Assembly (NCBI GenBank): GCA_937901525.1
Contig: CALDHX010000050.1
Span: 1 to 44,050, forward strand
Direction: 5' to 3'
DNA from: an uncultured Bacteroidales bacterium
GTDB lineage: Bacteria > Bacteroidota > Bacteroidia > Bacteroidales > P3
DNA length: 44,050 nt
The position numbers and the translations under genes are program-made. This document shows positions 16,901 through 24,538 of this stretch, one piece after another. A model generated the notes under the pieces. It was not told the DNA's origin and made no database searches. It was given only the letters and a program-made list of their open reading frames with translations. Numbering within the stretch: the first letter of the stretch is position 1; every line of letters starts with the position of its first letter.

Positions 16901-18097
16901 TCTTTGATTTGGAATACTCACTACAACGAAAAGAAAACTCTTATTGAATTTATAAAAAAGCGTTTACAAAAAGATTTTACAAAAAGGGCAGAAAATCCTC
17001 AACTTTATTTTCAAACAGTTGCAGAACTTTCGGAAGATAAACTTATAGTGGGATTTGCAAGAAGATTTGCTACATATAAAAGAGCCAACTTATTGTTTAC
17101 AAATCTTGAACGTTTAAAACAAATCGTAGATAAAGGAGTTGTATTTATTTTTGCAGGAAAAGCTCACCCGCAAGATAATGCAGGACAAGGTTTAATCAAA
17201 CGTATTGTGGAAATATCTAAGATGCCAGAATTTTTAGGTAAGATAATATTCTTAGAAAACTACGATATGTATATTGCAAAGCATTTGATTCGTGGAGTAG
17301 ATCTTTGGTTAAATATGCCAACACGTCCTTTGGAAGCATCGGGAACAAGTGGAGAAAAAGCTGTAATGAACGGTGTGGTTAATTTTTCAGTCTTAGACGG
17401 TTGGTGGGCCGAAGGATATGTAAAGGAAGCAGGCTGGGCATTACCGGAAGAAAGGACTTATGAATCCGATGAGTATCAAAACGCATTAGATGCAGAGATG
17501 ATTTACAATATCTTTGAGAATGAAATTATCCCGTCCTACGATTACAAAGACGAAAAGGGTATTAGAGAAAAATGGGTTGAGAAAATAAAGCATACTATTG
17601 CTCTTATTGCACCTCATTTCACTATGAAACGACAATTAGATGATTACTATTCTAAATTTTACAATGAGATGTTTAAACGATTCGCTCAATTAAGCGAACA
17701 AAACGCTCATTTAGCAAAACAATACTCTGATTGGAAAACACAAATCGCTCGTTTATGGAATGGAATAGAACTTTTAGAAGTAAAAATACCTGATGTAGAA
17801 AATAAAAATATTGAATTAAACGATATTTTTACAGCAAAAGTTAGTCTATTTCTTGGAGAAATTGATGCAAAACACATAGGTGTAGAAATGATTATTGCAG
17901 ATAAAGAAAATAATCAAATAAATGATTATACTCTTATCGCACCTTTTGAATTGATTTCCGCCTCAAACAAACGAGCAAATTATGAAATAAAAATCAAAAC
18001 AAGTAGGGCAGGGGTACATAACTTTGCTTTCAGGATTTATCCTAAACACCCATTGATGAAAAATCGCATGGAATTACCTTTAATCAAGTGGATATAA
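13967..18097 (+). CDS. Glycogen synthase (GT3) - alpha-glucan phosphorylase (GT35) fusion protein
   Basis: One uninterrupted 1376-residue frame joins two opposing glycogen enzymes. Residues 1 to about 510 resemble eukaryotic-type glycogen synthase (GT3): FETSWEVCNKVGGIHTVVST at the N-terminus and SYYEPWGYTPMES, with the E-x7-E catalytic pair at E405/E413, then LAGFGRW. A linker leads to a DUF3417 segment (LSKNLWWTWNNEA, from about 550) and a short-type phosphorylase. The latter has LSMEFGLHD, GGLGMLAGDYLKQAS, HNNEGHS and the PLP-lysine motif GTSGEKAVMNG, with K1131 the predicted cofactor lysine. The C-terminus ends with a beta-rich segment. Both halves look intact. A terminator follows at 18104-18146. 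Confidence 0.9.
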   Translation: MNNIDYLFETSWEVCNKVGGIHTVVSTKAKTLKERIKGELILIGPDICKDKTENIEFEEDNSLFNSWRLYAQSKGLRIRIGKWKIIGEPIVVLVDFSQYFSQKDEIFSSFWQDYGLDSITGSWDYIEPCLFGYATAKVIENFYDFYATANDKIVAQFHEWMTGSGILYLKKHCPQIATAFTTHASVLGRCLAGNNMALYSSLQYYEGENIANQFNLRAKYSMEKLSALNSDVFTTVSEITNAECKQFFKKSADVITPNGFENDFVPKAEAYEEISNASRKKIISIAEELTSTKISQNAFLIINSGRYEFKNKGIDIFIKALGELNKSNIEREVVAVIAVPAYNINEQRDSILNEIKANELKNLQTDKVKIIFIPSYLDGNDGRVNIPYFDFLTGFDLSVFPSYYEPWGYTPMESLAFGVASITTSLAGFGRWMNNGKYDIDKALTVIERTDNNTEEVISKIKNTIEEFLKNTEEENKNIKAKAMQLSSSVVWEKLINNYFDAYNRAVSKADFRKEQYSHKQSCCEEFNNKINWGETPSWKKIFVKQKMPSKLEFLQTLSKNLWWTWNNEAYELFEYIDKEKFLKYERSPIHLLESLSQEEIDNLLNDKIFLEKIDKVEQLFNSYMQEGENKEGGMIAYLSMEFGLHDTLKIFSGGLGMLAGDYLKQASDSNKNMIGIGLLYRNGYFTQQITKEGYQISAQYPQKFTHLPLQAEKDENGLWRKITLSFPGRSIYAKIWRCDVGRVPLYLLDTDIEENNIEDRAISNQLYGGDWENRLKQEILLGIGGVRLVEELKLPVVLYHNNEGHSAFSSLERMRTYIQKYSYSFKQAKELVRSSTLFTTHTPVPAGHDAFSQELMRTYLGHFAEQLNLDWDEFFALGKQGKEKDSKFSMSVLAMNFSQYVNGVSKIHARVSRDMFSYLYKGYFPRELHIDYVTNGVHHSTWTSKAWLELYKEIFSEAYLKDESNDYYWKKIYEVDNSLIWNTHYNEKKTLIEFIKKRLQKDFTKRAENPQLYFQTVAELSEDKLIVGFARRFATYKRANLLFTNLERLKQIVDKGVVFIFAGKAHPQDNAGQGLIKRIVEISKMPEFLGKIIFLENYDMYIAKHLIRGVDLWLNMPTRPLEASGTSGEKAVMNGVVNFSVLDGWWAEGYVKEAGWALPEERTYESDEYQNALDAEMIYNIFENEIIPSYDYKDEKGIREKWVEKIKHTIALIAPHFTMKRQLDDYYSKFYNEMFKRFAQLSEQNAHLAKQYSDWKTQIARLWNGIELLEVKIPDVENKNIELNDIFTAKVSLFLGEIDAKHIGVEMIIADKENNQINDYTLIAPFELISASNKRANYEIKIKTSRAGVHNFAFRIYPKHPLMKNRMELPLIKWI

Positions 18098-18103
18098 TTC
18101 TTA

Positions 18104-18146
18104 AAAAAAGAAGACGAGAAATTTACTTTTTCTCGTCTTCTTTTTT
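18104..18146. terminator. Bidirectional rho-independent terminator
   Basis: A perfect 18-bp inverted repeat (18104-18121 and 18129-18146), with a 7-base loop, carries an A run on one side and a T run on the other, so it can terminate both strands. It ends the glycogen gene on the plus strand. On the minus strand it overlaps the last codons of the small gene at 18123-18284, whose stop codon lies in the loop. Confidence 0.88.
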
Positions 18147-18284
18147 AAAGATATGAGGATTCTCCTTTTTAAATTTCTCTTGATATTTTTTTATATTTCT
18201 TAGGGTATAACGTGGTATTATGACTTTTGTCAAAATGCGAAAAACAAGATAAATAAGAATTAAAAAAATTATTAAGTTCAACAT
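18123..18284 (-). CDS. Small membrane protein, DUF4834-like (53 aa)
   Basis: An ATG at 18284, four bases after the stop of the universal stress protein gene, opens a 53-codon frame. It encodes MLNLIIFLILIYLVFRIL followed by a basic tail (RYTLRNIKKYQEKFKKENPH, then FKKEDEKK). One N-terminal helix plus a charged cytoplasmic tail is the architecture of the short DUF4834 proteins of Bacteroidota, but I assign that family only tentatively. Support for its being real comes from position (directly behind a gene, in the same direction), the membrane-helix pattern, and the terminator located exactly at its 3' end. Confidence 0.68.
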   Translation of the reverse strand: MLNLIIFLILIYLVFRILTKVIIPRYTLRNIKKYQEKFKKENPHIFKKEDEKK

Positions 18285-18287
18285 AAT

Positions 18288-19133
18288 CTATTCACATAAA
18301 ACAAATAAATCATCTCTTGGATTAAGAAATAATATTGGCTTATCTTTCAAGTTTTTAAGCACTTTTTCTTCTTCTAAACCTTTAATTCTATCAAATAAGC
18401 TTTTATCCTTTGTTGTTTGACAAATAATTACGCCATAGTTCTCTTTATCTGCATAATCTAAGGCTTGTAAATCCAATAGTTTTTTTCTGTCTTCGCTCTT
18501 GTGATTTGAAGGAATAATATTGAATTGTCCAAGCATTTTTCTTGCAAAAGCAAGATTAAGGTTAAGTTGTTTTTGATATAGGCTATCTTTATATGTTCTA
18601 TAAAATAGCGTTATTTCACTTTGGAAAAATCTTGCAAAATAAGAAGCCCACAATGTTTTTTCTTTACTTTCTCTTGCATTGTTTAAAGGTAAAAGCACTT
18701 TGCTATAATCAACAATACTTCTTTTTTGATTGCAAATCATATAGGCTACACGTGAGGTTTCCATATTTTTTAAAAGCGTTATAGGATTATCCGCTTTATT
18801 TTTATTAGTTTCTTCTGTGTTAATTGAACTTACAATCACAACTGCATTGAGTAATTGTCCTAATTTACTAATTACCTCCTTAGTTTCTCCCTTTAATGAA
18901 ATATAAGAATGCATTTGTGTTTCAGTTATTTGAGAATTTAATTCTTTTAATTTACTTTCTGCCTCATCTACGCCTACTTCTGTTAGTAGAGGGTCATAAA
19001 TATGTAAAAGAATTAACCCTTTATTCAATATTTTAGCAATCTGCACAGAATGTTCAATGCAAGTTTTAGCAAAATCCAAATTATTTAGATACGCTATTAC
19101 GAATTGATCTTTTTTTTCTTTATTTTCGCTCAT
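18288..19133 (-). CDS. Universal stress protein family, tandem UspA-like domains
   Basis: The 281-residue soluble protein looks like two UspA folds in tandem. The first runs about 10-135 (FVIAYLNNLDFAKTCIEHSV, then GLILLHIYDP) and the second about 145-275 (KVLLPLNNARESKEKTLWAS, SEITLFYRTY, ending PILFLNPRDD). The ATP-binding G-2x-G-9x-G motif is not clearly present in either half, so it may be a non-nucleotide-binding form. Its ATG follows the rhomboid stop with no gap (19133/19134), indicating one operon with rhomboid and mutL. Confidence 0.75.
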   Translation of the reverse strand: MSENKEKKDQFVIAYLNNLDFAKTCIEHSVQIAKILNKGLILLHIYDPLLTEVGVDEAESKLKELNSQITETQMHSYISLKGETKEVISKLGQLLNAVVIVSSINTEETNKNKADNPITLLKNMETSRVAYMICNQKRSIVDYSKVLLPLNNARESKEKTLWASYFARFFQSEITLFYRTYKDSLYQKQLNLNLAFARKMLGQFNIIPSNHKSEDRKKLLDLQALDYADKENYGVIICQTTKDKSLFDRIKGLEEEKVLKNLKDKPILFLNPRDDLFVLCE

Positions 19134-19835
19134 CTAATACATGTATTCGTCTCTTCTTTTTTTCCAAAACCAAAGCAAAAGCAAACCTGCAATCGCTCCA
19201 CCTAAGTGTGCAAAGTGAGCAACGCCATCAGAGGTTGTTGAAATACCATTAAAAAGTTCTAAAACAATGTATCCTATTACAAACCATTTAGTTTTTAACG
19301 GTATGAAAAAGTATAAATAAATTGTTGAATTAGGAAACATTGCTCCAAAGGCAGCAAGCAAACCAAAAACAACACCTGAGGCTCCTATTGTAGTGAGAGT
19401 ATTTAAAAATTCAGCGGTTGAAATTGTTATTCCATTACCAATGTTTACTCCACTATAAACTCCATTTACTAAATCAGAGTACATGAAATAGTAAGTTATT
19501 TGTTGAGCTAAGGCTGCACCAAGACAAGATACTAAACAAAAGATAATGAATCTTTTTTGTCCCCAAATATTCTCCAAAGTATAGCCAAACATCCATATTG
19601 CAAAAAGATTAAAAAATAAATGCGAGAAATTATAATGGAAAAAGGCGTATGTAATATATTGCCAAAAGTAATGATTATCTGAGGCAAAGAAATGTAAGCC
19701 AAAAATATCTTGTAAATCAATTCCTCTCATTCTAAAAACGTAGGTTGCAAGAAATGCAATAAGGTTAATTATTAAAAGATTCTTACAAACAGGTGGAAGA
19801 ATATTAAATTTAGGTGGTGAATATTGTTGATACAT
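19134..19835 (-). CDS. Rhomboid family intramembrane serine protease
   Basis: The 233-residue polytopic membrane protein (six or so helices) carries the rhomboid catalytic elements. These are GASGVVFGLLAAF with the active-site Ser in GxSG (about residue 154), and HLGGAIAGLLLLW with the catalytic His (about residue 213). HYNFSHLFFNLFAIWMFG in the second helix is the typical H-x-x-x-N region. It cleaves transmembrane substrates within the membrane; the substrate is unknown. It lies 23 bases after mutL, a neighbourhood I recall from other Bacteroidales genomes. Confidence 0.92.
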   Translation of the reverse strand: MYQQYSPPKFNILPPVCKNLLIINLIAFLATYVFRMRGIDLQDIFGLHFFASDNHYFWQYITYAFFHYNFSHLFFNLFAIWMFGYTLENIWGQKRFIIFCLVSCLGAALAQQITYYFMYSDLVNGVYSGVNIGNGITISTAEFLNTLTTIGASGVVFGLLAAFGAMFPNSTIYLYFFIPLKTKWFVIGYIVLELFNGISTTSDGVAHFAHLGGAIAGLLLLWFWKKRRDEYMY

Positions 19836-19858
19836 AATTTTTAGTTTTTATATTTTTC

Positions 19859-21595
19859 TTAATTAAACTGATTTTCTATGTCTTGTATTGTGAGTTTATG
19901 AATTATTTTTTTGCCATCAACTGTTGTTTGACAATTTGGAAGACAATAAAGTTGCGAAAGAAGTGTTTGCATTTGATAATCCGACAATTTTTCTCCATAT
20001 TTTATTTTCAATTTCTTAGATAAACGCATTGCCTTTGCTTCTTGTTTTTCCTCTGCATATTCTTCTTGATAAGGAGAGGAAATTATTTCTTCTATAAAAT
20101 CAATACATTCATCTATGTTTTGTGAAAGTGGTTTTGAAAGAATAAGAAATTGTTTTTCCTTCTCATCATACTTAATTTCAATTCCATATTGACGTAAAAC
20201 AGGGATAAACTCAGGAATTTGACAATTAACTTGTGGTGAAAAATTATGAGGATATGGAGTTAGTAAACGTTGCGATTCAATTGCCGAGGCATCGTTTTGA
20301 AGTAATTTTTCATATATTATCTTTTCCGAAGCACGAGTTTGATCAACGAAAGTAAAACTATCTTTTGTTTGACTAACTATGTATTTATTAGCCAATTGAA
20401 ATAGAATAGTTTTATTAGGTGTTTGACTTTCTGTTAAATTCAAAGGAAGTACTATCTGTTCTACTTCATTATATGTTTTTATTTGTGGCTTTGATTCAAA
20501 AGGATTAAAACTTGTATTAAAACTAACCGTAGGTGCATTAGGTATTGAGGAAGTTTTATTTATAATTGGCATTTCTATTGGCTTAGCTGTAAAATCCAAC
20601 TCATTAACAAGAGAGAATTGACCAATACTTTTTTTAGTTGCAGCGTGAAGTATTGCATATATTAGCTTATCATCAAGAAACTTAATTTCCGTTTTCGTAG
20701 GATGAATATTAACATCAATATTTCTTGGATTAACCTCCAATTCTATAAAAAATATAGGATAGGTTTTTTCAGCAATCAAATTAGAATAAGCCCTTTCTAT
20801 TGCGTTTGCAAAATAATTATTTCGCATAAACCTTCCATTAACAAAGAAATATTGTTGATTCTTAGTCTTTTTACATAACTCTGCTTTACAAACAAATCCT
20901 TTTAACTTAACAACATCTATGTTTTCTTCAATTGGTAAGAGTTTTTCTTTAAGATTAGAACCGAAAACATCTATTATTCTGCGTTTTTGATTACCTTGTT
21001 CTAAACGATATTGCATTTGCTCATTGTGATACAAGATAAAACTAACCTCCGTATTAACTAAGGCTACTCTTATAAACTCTTCATTTATGTGAGAAAACTC
21101 TACGCTATCGCTTTTTAAGAAATTTCTTCTTGCAGGAGTATTAAAAAATATGTTTTTAACGAAAATATTTGTTCCCTTAGGACAAGAAACATCACAAACC
21201 TCCTTTACAATTCCTCCCTCAATAATTACTTTTGTTCCTAATTCATCTTCCTCTCGTCTTGTTTGCAATTCAATTTGCGAAATAGAGGCTATTGAAGACA
21301 AAGCCTCGCCTCTAAAACCCATTGTAGTTAGATTCAAAAGATCTTCGCTTGATTTAATTTTGCTTGTTGCGTGAGGAAGGAAACATTTCTGCGCATCTTC
21401 TTTTGACATTCCACAACCATTATCCTTAACTTGAATAAGCGTTCTGCCAGCATCTTTAACAATCAAAAGAATTTCATTAGCCCCAGAGTCAATAGAGTTT
21501 TCTAACAATTCTTTAACAACAGAAGAAGGACGATTTACAACTTCTCCCGCAGCAATCTGATTAGCGACAATTTCACTAAGTACCTCTATTGCCAT
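19859..21595 (-). CDS. mutL: DNA mismatch repair protein MutL
   Basis: The 578-residue MutL couples MutS mismatch recognition to excision. The GHKL ATPase domain is complete: ELLENSIDSGA, VKDNGCGMS, PHATSKI, GFRGEALSSI and the NTPARRNFLKS segment. The C-terminal dimerisation domain begins near residue 390. At the position of the endonuclease motif DQHA(x)2E(x)4E it reads DQTRASEKIIYE: both Glu are kept but His-Ala is replaced by Thr-Arg. The stop is followed by the rhomboid gene. The start overlaps the upstream small gene by 10 bases, and both are likely driven from the promoter at 21882-21912. Confidence 0.96.
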   Translation of the reverse strand: MAIEVLSEIVANQIAAGEVVNRPSSVVKELLENSIDSGANEILLIVKDAGRTLIQVKDNGCGMSKEDAQKCFLPHATSKIKSSEDLLNLTTMGFRGEALSSIASISQIELQTRREEDELGTKVIIEGGIVKEVCDVSCPKGTNIFVKNIFFNTPARRNFLKSDSVEFSHINEEFIRVALVNTEVSFILYHNEQMQYRLEQGNQKRRIIDVFGSNLKEKLLPIEENIDVVKLKGFVCKAELCKKTKNQQYFFVNGRFMRNNYFANAIERAYSNLIAEKTYPIFFIELEVNPRNIDVNIHPTKTEIKFLDDKLIYAILHAATKKSIGQFSLVNELDFTAKPIEMPIINKTSSIPNAPTVSFNTSFNPFESKPQIKTYNEVEQIVLPLNLTESQTPNKTILFQLANKYIVSQTKDSFTFVDQTRASEKIIYEKLLQNDASAIESQRLLTPYPHNFSPQVNCQIPEFIPVLRQYGIEIKYDEKEKQFLILSKPLSQNIDECIDFIEEIISSPYQEEYAEEKQEAKAMRLSKKLKIKYGEKLSDYQMQTLLSQLYCLPNCQTTVDGKKIIHKLTIQDIENQFN

Positions 21596-21858
21596 TTTTC
21601 AACGTAATTGAGTAGGAAATACAACAATCCCGTAATTATAGTAGCTATTAAAAACACTCTGAAAAGAGAAGCAGGCTTTCCAATCTTATCCTCTTTTTTT
21701 TCTTTCATAGCACTTCTAAAATCTATTCTACGTTTATATGACTCTCCCTCAATTTCACCATACTTAGCCTTTAATTGCTCTAATTGTTCCTTGTTAGGAT
21801 CGTAAAATCTTGGCTTATATTCAAATCTTCTTGGCTTTCTTGTTTCAAATAATCCCAT
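21586..21858 (-). CDS. Small conserved membrane protein next to mutL (90 aa)
   Basis: The protein has a basic, hydrophilic N-terminus (MGLFETRKPRRFEYKPRFYD) and a central charged region. A single C-terminal membrane helix (FLIATIITGLLYFLLNYVEK) makes it look tail-anchored. I do not know its function. Small genes of this design are commonly found upstream of mutL in Bacteroidota. Its last four codons overlap the mutL start, which implies coupled translation, and it is first in the transcription unit. Confidence 0.78.
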   Translation of the reverse strand: MGLFETRKPRRFEYKPRFYDPNKEQLEQLKAKYGEIEGESYKRRIDFRSAMKEKKEDKIGKPASLFRVFLIATIITGLLYFLLNYVEKWQ

Positions 21859-21881
21859 TTTATTTTCTTTAAATCAAGTTG

Positions 21882-21912
21882 CAAAAATATACAATCTTAT
21901 TCAAAACGCAAA
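21882..21912 (-). promoter_or_regulatory. Promoter for the small protein-mutL-rhomboid unit
   Basis: On the minus strand TTTG (21912-21909), a 19-base spacer and TATTTTTG (21889-21882) are a perfect consensus match. The predicted transcript start near 21875 is about 17 bases before the ATG at 21858. The 21-bp repeat array lies immediately upstream of the -33 box. Confidence 0.72.
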
Positions 21913-21984
21913 ATTCTTTGTTTTTGTTAAATTTTTCTTTACTTTTTTGTTTTTTTTCTTTGTTTTTTTCAAATTTTTCTTTGT
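21913..21984. repeat. 21-bp-period T-rich array between mutL unit and gyrA (4 cores)
   Basis: CTTTG/CTTTA cores begin with C at 21916, 21937, 21958 and 21979, three spacings of exactly 21 bp. Units alternate, so a 42-bp super-repeat (CTTTG, about 20 bases, AAATTTTTCTTT) is visible. The array fills the space between the two divergent promoters; its last core supplies the TTTG of the gyrA -33 box. Confidence 0.82.
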
Positions 21985-22009
21985 TTTTTTTCTTTTTTTT
22001 GTATTTTTG
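21980..22009 (+). promoter_or_regulatory. gyrA promoter
   Basis: TTTG (21980-21983), an 18-base spacer and TATTTTTG (22002-22009) closely fit the Bacteroidota consensus. Predicted start is near 22016, giving a leader of about 24 bases. The -33 box is the last core of the 21-bp repeat array. Confidence 0.65.
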
Positions 22010-22039
22010 TAGATTGATATTAAAATAGGATTTTACTAT

Positions 22040-24523
22040 ATGAACTTAGAAAACGAAAAGATACAAAGAGTCAATATAGAAACGCAAATGAAGCAAGCCT
22101 ATATCGACTATGCGATGAGTGTTATAGTCTCTCGTGCTTTACCAGATGCAAGAGATGGAATGAAACCCGTACATCGCCGTATTTTATATGCGATGGGAGA
22201 CATGGGAATGACCTATAACAGCAAACATAAAAAGTCTGCCAGAATAGTAGGAGAGGTTTTAGGTAAGTATCACCCACATGGAGATAGTTCAGTCTATATG
22301 GCAATGGTGCGTATGGCTCAAAAATGGTCTTTAAGATATACAATGATTGACGGACAAGGAAACTTTGGTTCAATAGACCTTGACCCGCCAGCAGCAATGC
22401 GTTACACCGAAGCAAGAATGTCTAAGATTGCCGATGAAATGTTGGCAGATATAAACAAAGACACAGTAGATTTCACAAAGAACTTTGACGATAGCTTAGA
22501 CGAACCTACAGTTTTACCAAACAAAATACCATATCTAATGATAAATGGAACGAATGGTATTGCGGTAGGTATGGCAACAAACATGGCTCCTCACAACTTA
22601 ACAGAATGTATCGATGGAATAATAGCATATATTGACAATAAAGAAATCACAATTGATGAACTTATGCAATATATCAAAGCACCAGATTTTCCAACAGGTG
22701 GAATAATCTACGGATATGACGGAGTAAGAGATGCATTCCACACAGGAAGAGGACATATCGTAATTAGAGCAAACGCACACTTTGAACAAGATAAACATTC
22801 CGATGCAGAACAAATCGTTGTTACATCAGTGCCTTATCAAGTGTGTAAATCCGACATGATAAAACGCCAAGCCTCATTGGTAGAAGAAAAGAAAATTGAA
22901 GGCATATCAAGAATAAAAGACGAAAGTAATAAAGATGGTATAAGAATTGTTTACAAACTAAAACGCGATGCAATGTCTAACGTTGTTTTAAACAAGCTTT
23001 ACCAATATTCAGACCTACAAACATCTTTCTCAATCAACAACATTGCACTTGTAAAAGGCAAACCGAAACTTCTCAATCTAAAAGATATGATAGAATGTTT
23101 CGTTGATCATCGCCACGAAGTAGTAGAAAGAAGAACAAGATTTGAATTAGCCAAAGCAGAAGAAAGAATGCACATTGTAGAAGGGCTTTTGAAAGCTTTG
23201 GACTTTATAGATGAAATCATAAGCATAATAAGGAATTCCGAAACTATTGCACAAGCAAAATTAGAAATGCAAGACAGATTTGGATTTACCGAAATACAAT
23301 CCTCAGCTATTGTAGAAATGCGACTAAGACAATTAGCTGGATTGGAAAGACAAAAACTACAAGACGAATACAACGAACTTCTTGCTTTCATTAACAGATG
23401 TAGAGAAATACTTTCAAACGAAAGTGTATTGATGCAAGTAATAAAAGATGAATTATTAGAAATTCGTCAAAAATATGGAGACGAACGACTTTCTTCAATA
23501 GAATATTCTTCTGCCGATTTCCGCATTGAAGATATGATAAAGAACGAAGAAGTTGTAGTTTCAATCTCTCACATGGGTTATATCAAACGTACACCACTTG
23601 CAGAGTACAAAGTACAAAACCGTGGCGGAAAAGGAAGTAGAGGAGGAGCACTTAGAGATGAGGATTTCATAGAACACATCTATATTGCTTCAATGCACGA
23701 CTACGTTCTCTTCTTTACAGAAAAAGGAAAGTGCTATTGGTTAAGAGCATTTGAACTTCCAGAAGGAACAAAGACTACTAAGGGAAGAATGATTAAAAAC
23801 ATTCTTAACATAGAGGACGATGATAGAATAAAAGCATACGTAACCACAAAAGATTTACGCGACAAGGATTATGTAGAAAATAACAATATAATTATGTGTA
23901 CAAAATATGGACACATAAAGAAAACAACCCTTGAAGCATATTCACGTCCAAGAACAAAAGGAATATTAGCCTTTGGATTAAAAGAAGGAGATGAGTTATT
24001 AGAAGCAAAACTTACAAGTGGAAATGACGAAATCCTTATAGCAACTCGTAGTGGTAAGTGTATAAGATTTAACGAAAGCACCGTAAGACCAATGGGTAGA
24101 ACAGCAGCAGGAGTAAAAGCTATTTCTATTTCAGAAGAAAATGACTTTGTAATAGGAATGGTTGTTGCAAAAGAAGATAGCGACATACTTGTTGTATCAG
24201 AACACGGCTACGGTAAAAGAAGTAAATTAGAAGAATATAGAATTACCAACCGCGGAGGAAAAGGTATAAAGACACTTAATATAACTGACAAAACAGGAGA
24301 CTTAGTTGCTATAAAACAAGTAGATGATAATTTTGATTTGATGATAATGAATCGCTCAGGACTAACAATCCGTATGCACGTTGCAGACATTCGTCAACAA
24401 GGACGTGCAACACAAGGAGTGAAGTTAATTAACATCAAAGACAATGATTCAATAGCTTCTGTCGTTGAAATAAATAGAGAAGAAGACGAAGCGGAAGAAA
24501 TAATAAACAATGATAATGAATAA
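22040..24523 (+). CDS. gyrA: DNA gyrase subunit A
   Basis: The 827-residue GyrA carries the breakage-reunion domain, with the catalytic Tyr in AAMRYTEARM. A C-terminal beta-pinwheel contains a GyrA-box-like QNRGGKGSRGG and a later TNRGGKG repeat; these boxes favour gyrase over topoisomerase IV ParC. The quinolone region reads KYHPHGDSSVYMAMVRMAQ: residue 83 is Ser as in E. coli, but residue 87, normally Asp or Glu, is Met. The acidic C-terminal tail (EEDEAEEIINNDNE) is usual. The start at 22040 fits the promoter spacing. Confidence 0.95.
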   Translation: MNLENEKIQRVNIETQMKQAYIDYAMSVIVSRALPDARDGMKPVHRRILYAMGDMGMTYNSKHKKSARIVGEVLGKYHPHGDSSVYMAMVRMAQKWSLRYTMIDGQGNFGSIDLDPPAAMRYTEARMSKIADEMLADINKDTVDFTKNFDDSLDEPTVLPNKIPYLMINGTNGIAVGMATNMAPHNLTECIDGIIAYIDNKEITIDELMQYIKAPDFPTGGIIYGYDGVRDAFHTGRGHIVIRANAHFEQDKHSDAEQIVVTSVPYQVCKSDMIKRQASLVEEKKIEGISRIKDESNKDGIRIVYKLKRDAMSNVVLNKLYQYSDLQTSFSINNIALVKGKPKLLNLKDMIECFVDHRHEVVERRTRFELAKAEERMHIVEGLLKALDFIDEIISIIRNSETIAQAKLEMQDRFGFTEIQSSAIVEMRLRQLAGLERQKLQDEYNELLAFINRCREILSNESVLMQVIKDELLEIRQKYGDERLSSIEYSSADFRIEDMIKNEEVVVSISHMGYIKRTPLAEYKVQNRGGKGSRGGALRDEDFIEHIYIASMHDYVLFFTEKGKCYWLRAFELPEGTKTTKGRMIKNILNIEDDDRIKAYVTTKDLRDKDYVENNNIIMCTKYGHIKKTTLEAYSRPRTKGILAFGLKEGDELLEAKLTSGNDEILIATRSGKCIRFNESTVRPMGRTAAGVKAISISEENDFVIGMVVAKEDSDILVVSEHGYGKRSKLEEYRITNRGGKGIKTLNITDKTGDLVAIKQVDDNFDLMIMNRSGLTIRMHVADIRQQGRATQGVKLINIKDNDSIASVVEINREEDEAEEIINNDNE

Positions 24524-24538
24524 AAAATAACAAGTACA

